A stretch of 33,867 nucleotides of DNA from Victivallaceae bacterium. GTDB taxonomy: Bacteria; Verrucomicrobiota; Lentisphaeria; Victivallales; Victivallaceae. The stretch is from the NCBI GenBank assembly GCA_021647315.1, contig JAKIUY010000047.1, positions 1 through 33,867 on the forward strand, written 5' to 3'. Every line of letters begins with the position of its first letter. Position 1 is the first letter of the stretch. A program made the translations under genes and the position numbers. The notes beneath the pieces were generated by a model, which did no database searches, was not told where the DNA came from, and saw only the letters and a program-made list of their open reading frames with translations. Below are positions 26,221 to 33,711 of this stretch, piece after piece.

Positions 26221-27336
26221 ATGCAATGGGAACATCTCTATTTTTCGATATTTATCGTGAGCGGAATTATAACTCTGATGCTGACTCCGGTTTTTCTGAA
26301 AATCGCGGAAAAAACTGACTTTATGGATCAACCTCAAAACGAAGACCACAAAAAGCATTCCCGTGCCGTGCCTCTGCTCGGCGGTGCCGCGATGTGTTCT
26401 GCCTGGCTGATTACTTTGCTACTGGGAATATTCTTTATTATGTCGCATTCTGCTGAAGGAGTTTCACCTGAATTAGAAAGATACGCGGCCAATATTATCA
26501 ATATTCGAGGACGGCTGTTTTTTATCTGCCTCGGCGCAGTATTGATTACGCTACTGGGGCTGTTTGATGACCGTTTCGGCATGAGCCCAAAAGTTAAACT
26601 GCTGGGGCAGATTGTCGTTTCAATAATTGCCGTTACCCTTGGCGGTATCCAAATCAGTGTCTTCATCTCTTTACCGATAATTTCATGGGCGCTATCGGTT
26701 TTCTGGTTCCTGGTCATCATTAATGCCATAAACTTTTTTGACAATATGGATGGTTTAGCGGTCGGTACCAGCGCTATCGCAATGGCGCTGTTCGCGGTTG
26801 TCGCGGCCATAAATCAGCAATATTTTGTCGCGGCGCTTGGCATGATGAGTGCGGGTGTAGCCGCCGGGTTCTGGTTTTACAATCACGATCCGGCCTCAAT
26901 TTTTATGGGTGATTCCGGCAGTCATTTTTTGGGCTATATGCTGGCGGTCTTGAGCTGCAGTGTCACCTATTTCACTAAAGAGAGTGCGTCAACCCCGTTG
27001 CCGGTGCTGATTCCGATGTTTATCCTGGCTATTCCCCTGTTCGATTCATGTGCTGTCGTTGTCATCAGACTGAAGAACAAAAAACCGATTTATGTGGGTG
27101 ATCACAATCATATTTCACATCGTTTTGTAAAAATGGGCATGAGTCGTAAACGGGCAGTGCAATTGGTCCATCTGTTGGCAATGATTATTGGTTTAAGCGT
27201 ATTGCCGCTGTTATGGGGCAGTCTCAGAACAACTCTGGTTGTCCTGGCTCAGGCAATGTTACTATTACTGCTGGTTTCACTGATTCACTATTCAGTCAAA
27301 GGTGACAACTCAACCGATGAATCACCGCAGAACTAG
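26221..27336 (+). CDS. WecA/TagO-type undecaprenyl-phosphate sugar-1-phosphate transferase
   Basis: A 371-residue polytopic membrane enzyme of the MraY/WecA family, which transfers a sugar-1-phosphate (GlcNAc in WecA/TagO) from UDP-sugar to undecaprenyl phosphate and so starts a surface polysaccharide. Conserved sites are PLLGGAAM near residue 51, LFDDRFGMSPKVKLLGQ with the Asp pair at 116-117, NFFDNMDGLAVG at 171-182, MGDSGSHFLGY, and the His-rich DHNHISHRF that marks the WecA rather than the MraY branch. About eleven membrane spans are visible. Start 26221 fits the family N-terminus better than 26173, which would add 16 residues coded by the hairpin. It stands alone next to the glycan region. 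Confidence 0.88.
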   Translation: MQWEHLYFSIFIVSGIITLMLTPVFLKIAEKTDFMDQPQNEDHKKHSRAVPLLGGAAMCSAWLITLLLGIFFIMSHSAEGVSPELERYAANIINIRGRLFFICLGAVLITLLGLFDDRFGMSPKVKLLGQIVVSIIAVTLGGIQISVFISLPIISWALSVFWFLVIINAINFFDNMDGLAVGTSAIAMALFAVVAAINQQYFVAALGMMSAGVAAGFWFYNHDPASIFMGDSGSHFLGYMLAVLSCSVTYFTKESASTPLPVLIPMFILAIPLFDSCAVVVIRLKNKKPIYVGDHNHISHRFVKMGMSRKRAVQLVHLLAMIIGLSVLPLLWGSLRTTLVVLAQAMLLLLLVSLIHYSVKGDNSTDESPQN

Positions 27337-27340
27337 AAGT

Positions 27341-27440
27341 TAGGTACTTGGTGCTTGGTGCTTGGTGCTTGGGTAAAGCTATTACACAGAGCCCCACGGA
27401 GAAGGCACAGAGTTCCATAGAGGAAAATTTGAGGACTGGT
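27341..27440. repeat. Heptamer GGTGCTT repeats and a CACAGAG motif
   Basis: GGTACTTGGTGCTTGGTGCT (from about 27344) contains tandem 7-base units, with a diverged GGTACTTGG near 27438. Between them is a CACAGAGCCCCACGGAG ... CACAGAG stretch related to the repeats near 16040 and 16232. Non-coding. Confidence 0.45.
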
Positions 27441-27611
27441 ACTTGGGAAAAGAGGGCGAGGAGATGCTATACTATTAATTGTAGTTGAATGATGCAATTT
27501 TTCTGGGTGATAATTTAAAGATATTGCTTGACTTCGCGGTTATACTGGCTATTTTACCCTCCATTATTAAGGATCCACACACACAATAACTTGGATTTTT
27601 CCAATTTATTT

Positions 27612-27797
27612 TCGAGTGAATCCTAAGGTAAACGGAACACGGTGCAAATCCGTGACGATCCCATCGCCGTAACCGGGGATGAAAGTTGCGTTACCACTGC
27701 GTAAGGACTCACAAAAAAACAGGTTGGATTTTTGAGTAAGCCCTAAGCGGGAAGGTGCAACGAGTAATTTGATCCGGAAGCCGGAAGACGTACCGAA
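27612..27797 (+). promoter_or_regulatory. Cobalamin (B12) riboswitch
   Basis: The conserved blocks occur in order: CACGGTGCAAATCCGTGACG (from about 27638) with the usual GGUGCAAAUCC core, CCGTAACCGGGGAT, ACCACTGCGTAAGGA (about 27695), GGGAAGGTGCAACGAG (about 27750), and the B12-box region CCGGAAGCCGGAAGACG followed by TACCG. This is the adenosyl- or other cobalamin aptamer that shuts off B12 synthesis or uptake genes when cobalamin is plentiful. It lies about 165 bases before the ThiC-family gene, with a terminator in between. Confidence 0.93.
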
Positions 27798-27822
27798 TAA
27801 TTTTTTGTAAGAATCTCATGGA

Positions 27823-27874
27823 AACGGATTCCAGACAGGTATTTTTTATACCTGTCTGGAATCCGTTTTTTTTT
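27823..27874 (+). terminator. Long hairpin terminator between riboswitch and bzaF
   Basis: A perfect 20-bp stem (27823-27842 and 27848-27867; arms beginning AACGGATTCC and ATACCTGTCT) with a TTTTT loop and a T run after it. Its position directly after the aptamer makes it the likely expression platform: transcription stops here unless the RNA folds otherwise. I did not find a clear antiterminator sequence. Confidence 0.85.
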
Positions 27875-27961
27875 GTTTAGTAGCATAGGCGTCCCGCATG
27901 TGATTTTTTTTAGAGAGCAAATTTGCACCTCTATATAACTGATAAATTGGAGAGTATAATA

Positions 27962-29284
27962 ATGAAGACACAGATTGAATTGGCACGCGAAGGCGTGGTT
28001 ACAGAAGAGATGAAGGCAGTTGCCAACGCGGAAAACCTCAGTCAGGAATTTATCCGTTGCGGAGTTGCCAAGGGGGAAATTGTTATACCCAACAATCCCA
28101 GCCGCCAAGACCAGAAGTTTGCCGGCATCGGCACTGGATTGAGAACAAAAATAAATGCTTCAATCGGAACGTCATCGGATATTTGTGATATTGATCTTGA
28201 AGTACGCAAGGCTTTAGCGGCGGAAGAAGAGGGGGCGGATACTCTGATGGAGTTGTCCGCTGGCGGCGATCTTGATCTCGTCAGGCGTGAAGTGTTAGCC
28301 GCTACTAAACTTCCAGTCGGTAATGTACCGCTCTATCAGGCATTCTGTGAAACCGCACGTCAAACCGGAGATCCCAACAACATGGATGTTGAATTCCTAT
28401 TCGAATTGATTGAACGCCAGTTGGCCGATGGTCTCAGTTTTATGGCGATTCACTGTGGCATTAACCGCTACTCCATTGAACGGTTGCGCAAACAGGGGTA
28501 CCGTTATGGCGGCTTGGTCTCTAAAGGCGGAACCTATATGGTATCGTGGATGGGTGCCAACAACCGGGAAAATCCGCTGTATGAACAGTTTGACCGGGTT
28601 TGTGCTTTAATGAAAAAATATGATGCGGTACTTTCACTGGGTAATGGTATTAGAGCCGGAGCAATCCATGACAGTCACGATCGTGCCCAAATGGCAGAAA
28701 TGATTACTAACTGTGAGTTGGCTGAACTTGGCCGTGAAATGGGCTGTCAAATGATGGTTGAAGGCCCGGGACATGTGCCATTGGACGAGATTGAAGGTAA
28801 TATTATGCTCGAAAAACGAATGAGTGGCAATGCACCTTATTATGTCCTGGGCCCGTTGCCGGCAGATAGTGGCGCCGGTTACGATCATATTACGGCGGCA
28901 ATCGGAGCAGCTAACTCAAGCCGCGCCGGAGCTGATCTGATTTGCTATATAACGCCGTCTGAACATCTGGCTCTACCAAACGAAGAAGATGTCAGAATTG
29001 GCGTGAGAACAACTCGTCTCGCCTGTCGGATCGGCGATATTGCCAAATATCCGGATCGGCGTGAAAATGAAAAACAGGCCGCCCTTGCCCGTCGTGATAT
29101 GCGTTGGGATGATCTCAATAAATATTTGATGTTCCCTGATACTGCCAATGAAATCCGTAATAGCCGAATGCCGGCGCAGGCGGATACCTGTACGATGTGC
29201 GGTGATTTTTGTGCGATGAAACGTGGAACCGCAATTTTTAAAGATGATATGACCGGGGATAAGATAACGGTTAACGGTCAATGA
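27962..29284 (+). CDS. bzaF: ThiC-family radical SAM enzyme, probably 5-hydroxybenzimidazole synthase BzaF
   Basis: A 440-residue ThiC-family protein of the short type. ThiC turns aminoimidazole ribotide (AIR) into the thiamine pyrimidine; its paralogue BzaF turns AIR into 5-hydroxybenzimidazole, a lower-ligand precursor of B12 in anaerobes. Visible sites are ADTLMELSAGGDLD, MVEGPGHVPLDEIEGN, YVLGPLPADSGAGYDHI and the C-terminal radical SAM cysteines C410, C413 and C417 (CTMCGDFC). The cobalamin riboswitch upstream and cobT 125 bases downstream argue for BzaF over thiamine synthesis; sequence alone cannot decide, and thiC remains possible. ATG 27962 follows TTGGAGAG. The Cys spacing is CX2CX3C, one residue shorter than the CX2CX4C I recall from E. 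coli-type ThiC. Confidence 0.75.
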   Translation: MKTQIELAREGVVTEEMKAVANAENLSQEFIRCGVAKGEIVIPNNPSRQDQKFAGIGTGLRTKINASIGTSSDICDIDLEVRKALAAEEEGADTLMELSAGGDLDLVRREVLAATKLPVGNVPLYQAFCETARQTGDPNNMDVEFLFELIERQLADGLSFMAIHCGINRYSIERLRKQGYRYGGLVSKGGTYMVSWMGANNRENPLYEQFDRVCALMKKYDAVLSLGNGIRAGAIHDSHDRAQMAEMITNCELAELGREMGCQMMVEGPGHVPLDEIEGNIMLEKRMSGNAPYYVLGPLPADSGAGYDHITAAIGAANSSRAGADLICYITPSEHLALPNEEDVRIGVRTTRLACRIGDIAKYPDRRENEKQAALARRDMRWDDLNKYLMFPDTANEIRNSRMPAQADTCTMCGDFCAMKRGTAIFKDDMTGDKITVNGQ

Positions 29285-29303
29285 ATATCCAATAATAAAC
29301 GAT

Positions 29304-29333
29304 GGTAAAGACAAGGCATGCCTTGCCTCTACC
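29304..29333. repeat. Imperfect 30-base palindrome (GGCATGCC centre)
   Basis: GGTAAAGACAAGGCATGCCT and the rest of its inverse (ending CTCTACC) form a fold-back between bzaF and cobT. It resembles dispersed REP-like sequences and has no T tract, so it is not a clear terminator. Confidence 0.5.
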
Positions 29334-29408
29334 GTTAGATATTGTATATTGCCCATTATCCACCTCATATAACTGCTCTGTAAATTAAAAATATGACAGG
29401 AGAATAAA

Positions 29409-30473
29409 ATGTCTCTATTAGAGAAAACGATTAAAAAAATATATTCGACCAATGCGGAAGTTATGCAACTTGCTCTCGAACGTTTGCGCAATCAGGCACG
29501 GCCGGCCGGTAGTCTTGGTATTCTGGAACCGCTCGCGGCCCGATTGGCGGCGATTGCCGGAAGCCTGAATGTCGAACTGAAACGAAAAGTTGTTGTAACC
29601 TGTGCGGGCGACCATGGCGTGGTTGCCGAAGGCGTATCATTGTTTCCACAGGAAGTGACCTACCAGATGGTATTTAATTTTGTAAATGGTGGAGCCTCAA
29701 TTAACGTTCTGGGCAAACACGCTGGGGCGGAAGTCAACGTGGCTGATTTTGGAGTAAATTATGATTTTAAACCTGAATTACCGATTTTTCATAAAAAAGT
29801 GGCAAAAGGCACCCGTAATTTTGTTCATGAACCGGCTATGAGCCGGGAAGCGGCGATTAGCAGTATCGAAGGTGGCATTGAAATTGTTGAAACTTTGTTA
29901 GAGGCAGGTCAGATTGATATGTTGGCAACCGGTGATATGGGTATTGGCAATACCACGCCATCAACAGCTATTATCGCCGCATTTTCAGGCTTACCGGTTG
30001 AAGAACTCGTTGGTCGTGGAACCGGAATTGGCGACGAGGCGTTGAAAATCAAAACTGCGGTGATAAAAAAAGCATTGGCATTGCATCAGCCTGATAAAAG
30101 TGATCCACTTGAAGTCTTGGCGACAGTTGGTGGTTTTGAGATTGGCGGACTGGCGGGTCTGGTGCTCGGAGCTGCGGCAAATGGCATTCCGGTCGTCTGT
30201 GATGGATTGATTTCGACCGCCGGGGCGTTGATTGCCGCTGAATTTGCGCCAACAGCTAAAGAGTACCTGTTTGCCAGTCATCGTTCAGTTGAAGCTGGAC
30301 ACAAATTCATGCATGAACGCCTGGAGCTTACTCCAGTACTGGATCTGCAATTCAGATTAGGTGAAGGCACCGGTGCGGTACTGGCAATGGAACTGTTAGA
30401 TGCCGCAACCAGAATTCTCTGTGATATAAAAACTTTTGCAGAGGTCGCCATTGGTGATAAAAATATTGTTTAA
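29409..30473 (+). CDS. cobT: Nicotinate-nucleotide:benzimidazole phosphoribosyltransferase CobT
   Basis: A 354-residue cytoplasmic enzyme that activates the B12 lower-ligand base (5,6-dimethylbenzimidazole or a relative such as 5-hydroxybenzimidazole) to its alpha-ribotide. Family blocks are RLRNQARPAGSLG (near residue 25), AGDHGVVAEGVS, FVNGGASINVL, GDMGIGNTTPS, and FRLGEGTGAVLAM with the catalytic Glu at about 319, matching Glu317 of the Salmonella enzyme. The length is usual. ATG 29409 follows AGGAG. It follows bzaF on the same strand and is probably under the same riboswitch. Together they suggest that the host makes and attaches its own lower ligand without oxygen. Confidence 0.95.
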   Translation: MSLLEKTIKKIYSTNAEVMQLALERLRNQARPAGSLGILEPLAARLAAIAGSLNVELKRKVVVTCAGDHGVVAEGVSLFPQEVTYQMVFNFVNGGASINVLGKHAGAEVNVADFGVNYDFKPELPIFHKKVAKGTRNFVHEPAMSREAAISSIEGGIEIVETLLEAGQIDMLATGDMGIGNTTPSTAIIAAFSGLPVEELVGRGTGIGDEALKIKTAVIKKALALHQPDKSDPLEVLATVGGFEIGGLAGLVLGAAANGIPVVCDGLISTAGALIAAEFAPTAKEYLFASHRSVEAGHKFMHERLELTPVLDLQFRLGEGTGAVLAMELLDAATRILCDIKTFAEVAIGDKNIV

Positions 30474-30583
30474 AACAGGATAATAAAAATAAATGTTGCT
30501 GTATGGTTATTTATGCTTGATTTATGCCGGTTCTACTATATTTTAGGTTCATGGTGTTTTACTCAAAACAGGCAAAAGGAATA

Positions 30584-30829
30584 ATGATGTTTGAACAGAC
30601 TTTTAAGAAAATAGATGATATTTTACATAAAGAAAAACACGAAATGAGCCATCTCTACGAAAGCAAAATTAAAAACATGGGCAAACGGCGGCGAATACTA
30701 TACACCACGACCTTTGATCAAAACCGTTGTAAAAGTGGTAGCCCCTGAAATAGGTCAGACCATCTATGATGGCGCGGTAGGCTCCGCCGGCTTCCTGGTT
30801 GAGGCATTTGAATACCTGACAAAGAGTAT
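30584..30829 (+). pseudogene. hsdM: hsdM remnant (type I restriction-modification methylase)
   Basis: Pieces of an N6-adenine methylase subunit lie in two frames. The first (from ATG 30584) reads MFEQTFKKIDDILHKE, typical of the HsdM N-terminus, then jumps to LYESKIKNMG, which in intact proteins lies more than 100 residues later, so an internal deletion has occurred. Near 30680 the frame shifts and continues GGEYYTPRPLIKTVVKVVAPEIGQ, then TIYDGAVGSAGFLVEAFEYL, the SAM-binding motif I. The catalytic NPP-F/Y motif and the rest are missing. No hsdS is present. It is not functional. Confidence 0.8.
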
Positions 30830-30866
30830 AAAACTTCAACTGTCCCCAATTTGGGTACGGTTGAAA

Positions 30867-31301
30867 TTAACAGCTGAAGCGGAAACCAGAGCGGAACTGA
30901 TAGATCCAAAAGTTGAAGGCTTGCGGGTGGGGCGTGGTGGAAGGCTCCAGAATTCTTCGCGAACGCAATGTCTACAAAATCACTGATGGCAAGCCTATTT
31001 CTGCCGAGGAATTTTTAAATAATCTATTTGGAGAATTGGCTAATTTTTTCAAAGATGAAGCGGAGTTACGCCAGATTTGGAGTAATCCGAGTACCAGAAA
31101 AACATTACTTGAAAAATTAGCTGAAGCCGGTTTGGGCAACGAAGAGCTTAGCTCATTGATGCAGAAAACCGTGATCTGTTTGATGTGTTGGAATATGTCT
31201 TCAACAGTGAGATAAAACCCATCACCAGAGTTGTAGCGGCGCAGACAAATATTTTTGCCTCACTTAATAATCGGCAGAAAGAGTTTTTAGAATTTGTTTA
31301 A
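30867..31301 (+). pseudogene. hsdR: hsdR remnant (type I restriction endonuclease subunit)
   Basis: The N-terminus AEAETRAELIDPK is followed, after a frameshift near 30912, by LKACGWGVVEGSRILRE, the usual start of HsdR. This is fused directly to NVYKITDGKPISAEEFL and FKDEAELRQIWSNPSTRKTL, from the C-terminal EcoEI-type domain, so the nuclease and DEAD helicase parts (well over 500 residues) are deleted. A second frameshift near 31165 leads to DLFDVLEYVFNSEIKPITR and NNRQKEFLEFV before a TAA at 31299-31301. With the hsdM piece it marks a decayed type I locus. Confidence 0.8.
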
Positions 31302-31473
31302 AAATCCTTTTTTCGTGCTGCAACTTATTTAGACTGAAATAATCGTGTGATTCTGCTTGTATTGTCGGGTCTCGCGACTATATTTTTAGATAGCTTTAAG
31401 TAACAGGTATGCCGACGGTATTTCTGATTGGACTTTAAACTATAATTTGTGAGCTTAGACAGCTGAAAAAACG

Positions 31474-31502
31474 AACTAAAACTTACCCGTTACGGGTATA
31501 AA
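31474..31502 (+). promoter_or_regulatory. Palindromic promoter element, copy 3
   Basis: AACTAA (31474-31479), a 17-base spacer, TATAAA (31497-31502). The spacer carries the palindrome TACCCGTTACGGGTA (31484-31498), a two-base variant (symmetric changes) of copies 1 and 2. It ends 18 bases before the start codon of the secreted protein gene, much as copy 2 does. GAGAGGA at about 31505 is the ribosome-binding site. Confidence 0.65.
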
Positions 31503-31520
31503 ATTGAGAGGATTGGAACC

Positions 31521-32249
31521 ATGACAGTTTTCAAATTTTCTGCTAAAATCTTGTTTTCTGTAAGTGTATTTCTGGTTGCGTCGTCAGCCTTTGCCGGATT
31601 CTGGGAATGGTCGACACCTTATCAGGGGCCGCATAAGGATATCATTACGCTGGTTATTACTGCTAACTATGCAAAACCGAGAATAGTGGCTCAGTTGATT
31701 CAGAATGAAAATCGGCAACCATTTATTCTGTTACCGAAGAAAGGTGGAGACAAGATATTTTTCTGGCCGGCCGGAAAGAAAAATCTGGCACTTGAAATCA
31801 GAGAAAAAAAACTGGCTCGTTTCATTAAGTTCTTAAACCCCAGCCAGGTTATTGTTCTGGGTGATAAACGGTATGTCTCACAGAAGTATCTGGATACTAT
31901 TGATAAAAATATTACAACCGTTATCATTCAAAATGATAACTGGGAAAAGAGCGCGATGACGCTGCAGAAAATGCTCAAACTCAATAACCTCTATCGTGAT
32001 TTTAAGCGACTTAATGATGAAGCAAAAGGCGGACTCTACAAACCGACTCCGAGAAGACAGCCTATCGCTCAGGATGAGGTGTCAAAACAGGACAAAGAGG
32101 TCGTAACGATCACTGTAGATGATGATGCGACGGAAGTTGATCCTGCCGCGAGTAGTAAAACTCCGGCAGCGGAAGCGGAGGTCAAGGTTGAAGTCAAGGA
32201 GCCGGGAATTAAAGCACCTAAGTCGGGGCCGGTACTTATCGAAGAGTAG
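31521..32249 (+). CDS. Secreted protein of unknown function
   Basis: A 242-residue protein with a clear signal peptide (basic MTVFKFSAK, hydrophobic ILFSVSVFLVASS, cleavage likely after AFA at about residue 25). The mature part up to residue 165 is alpha/beta with VIVLGDKRYVSQKYLDTI and ends in a low-complexity tail rich in acidic residues, Ala, Pro and Lys (from about 185). The pattern of a strand ending in VIVLGD and a later ndnW faintly recalls cell-wall-binding repeats, but I cannot support that. It has a palindromic promoter directly upstream and is followed 65 bases later by an ABC permease, probably in one operon. Confidence 0.7.
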   Translation: MTVFKFSAKILFSVSVFLVASSAFAGFWEWSTPYQGPHKDIITLVITANYAKPRIVAQLIQNENRQPFILLPKKGGDKIFFWPAGKKNLALEIREKKLARFIKFLNPSQVIVLGDKRYVSQKYLDTIDKNITTVIIQNDNWEKSAMTLQKMLKLNNLYRDFKRLNDEAKGGLYKPTPRRQPIAQDEVSKQDKEVVTITVDDDATEVDPAASSKTPAAEAEVKVEVKEPGIKAPKSGPVLIEE

Positions 32250-32278
32250 TAGCCATTATTATAGAAACTAAAAACTGA

Positions 32279-32297
32279 GGCCGTGTTTTACACGGCA
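32279..32297 (+). other. Small hairpin between two operon genes
   Basis: GCCGTG (32280-32285), loop TTTTA, CACGGC (32291-32296). There is no T tract after it, so it is more likely an mRNA stability or processing hairpin than a terminator. Confidence 0.4.
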
Positions 32298-32314
32298 TTA
32301 TCATAAGATTATAT

Positions 32315-33274
32315 ATGTTTAACTTTTTCCATATTGCCAAAAATACTTTTAGAGAATCGCTTAGAGAGCCTATCTTCTTTATCCTGTTGCTTACAGCATT
32401 GATACTGATTGCCCATTTCCCTTCAATGTCACTGTTTGTCTTCAGAGAACAGATCAAACTGGTGGTCGACAGTGCCATGGCAACAACTTTGGTTTTCGGC
32501 CTGTTTGCTGCCGTACTTTGTGCCAGCCATACGGTATCGCGTGAAATGCGCAACGGTACGGCACTGTTATTACTCTCAAAGCCAGTTTACCGCTCCAGCT
32601 TCATCCTGGCAAAGATTGCCGGTATTATCGCTGCACTGACCCTGTTTGTCTTTATCTGCAACTCGGCGACCTTGACGGCGATTATCATTGCCAAAGATCA
32701 GTTTAATATGAATATGATAGCCTATTATATTTTCTTTGCGGTAATTGTCGGCTGTACCATTTTCGGTTTGGTCTGCAACTATATGCAGGGAAAATCATTT
32801 TCCTCAAGCACGATTATGGCGATGCTGGTCACCATTCCGCTGATGACCGTGGTGCTTACATTTACCAACGAACATGTCGATGTGCCTTTTGCCGCGCTGT
32901 TCCCCGCTCTGCTGCTGCTTTTTATGGCAGTGGCGACGATGGGCACAATTACGGTCGCAATTGCCAGCCGTCTGGATATGGTCGCTAATCTGTCGATCTG
33001 TACGGCTATTTTCTTTCTCGGCCTGATTTCAAGCTATCTTTTCAATAATCAGTCGGACTCGCAACTGCTCAACTTTATCAATAGCAGCATGTATGCTCTG
33101 CTGCCTAACTGGCAGTTTTTCTGGCTTGCCGATGCTCTGGCATCGCAACAGCAGATACCTACGTCATATGTCCTCTGGACCCTGCTTTATACTCTGCTTT
33201 ACATGTTGATGTGTAGTATCTGGGCCATTGTGATGTTCCAGAACCTCGAACTGGCCAAAGACAGCACCAACTAG
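32315..33274 (+). CDS. ABC-2-type transporter permease
   Basis: A 319-residue membrane protein with six or so hydrophobic helices. The N-terminus (FHIAKNTFRESLREPIFFIL) and the block TVSREMRNGTALLLLSKPV are typical of ABC-2 permeases, in which a cytoplasmic amphipathic helix precedes the first span and the S-R-E-x-x-x-G-T-x-x-L-L-L-S-K-P loop meets the ATPase. No ATP-binding partner gene is in this window; it may lie elsewhere or downstream of cysS. The ribosome-binding site is weak (AAGATT). The preceding secreted-protein gene suggests a joint envelope role. Confidence 0.82.
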   Translation: MFNFFHIAKNTFRESLREPIFFILLLTALILIAHFPSMSLFVFREQIKLVVDSAMATTLVFGLFAAVLCASHTVSREMRNGTALLLLSKPVYRSSFILAKIAGIIAALTLFVFICNSATLTAIIIAKDQFNMNMIAYYIFFAVIVGCTIFGLVCNYMQGKSFSSSTIMAMLVTIPLMTVVLTFTNEHVDVPFAALFPALLLLFMAVATMGTITVAIASRLDMVANLSICTAIFFLGLISSYLFNNQSDSQLLNFINSSMYALLPNWQFFWLADALASQQQIPTSYVLWTLLYTLLYMLMCSIWAIVMFQNLELAKDSTN

Positions 33275-33374
33275 GCACTGCCCGAAAAATTCCCGGAAAT
33301 CCAGAAATTTAAGCACCGTCATAGATTCAACATAACCCCGAAGTACACCTGACCTGCGGTCGGATCCGAGAAAT

Positions 33375-33671
33375 ATGGACACGTCCCTGCAAATCCAGGG
33401 GCGGGCCGAGTGCAAATCATTCTGGGACTTGCATCGGGGAAACGTGTTCAAAGGCTCGAACGATCCCGAATACAGCGTGATCTGGATTACACCCTACCGG
33501 ATTGAGGTTTGGCAGGAGGGGGGGAGTGGAAAGCATAGTGGATCTTGCTTAGTCTCAAAACTGAGTCAAACAGCTAAAGGATGTAAATTCACCGGCAACG
33601 TTTCTATCAAGGTTGATTTTACCTATAATTATATTAGATTAACTTTTCGCACGGATTCAGGTAACTTTTAA
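33375..33671 (+). pseudogene. Probable remnant of a PPOX-type flavoprotein
   Basis: A 98-residue open frame whose first half (LQIQGRAECKSFW, FKGSNDPEYSVIWITPYRIE) resembles the C-terminal part of pyridoxamine-5'-phosphate-oxidase-like FMN proteins, with the ...DPxYxVxxITPxRIEVW... ending. The N-terminal flavin-binding half is absent, and the second half (from about residue 50) looks like unrelated translation. It has no convincing ribosome-binding site and is locally more GC-rich than its neighbours, which suggests a foreign, decayed fragment. The call is tentative. The rest of 33275-33711 shows no gene. Confidence 0.35.
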
Positions 33672-33711
33672 GCTTTCAACCGTGTGCAAGTATATAAAAG
33701 GTTTTTATTCT

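Noticed and set aside
27341..27375. Possible CRISPR or satellite from the GGTGCTT units
   Set aside because: Only about three 7-base units, with no spacers.
27743..28108. A 121-residue open frame opposite bzaF
   Set aside because: It overlaps the riboswitch, terminator and bzaF start on the other strand and has no family pattern.
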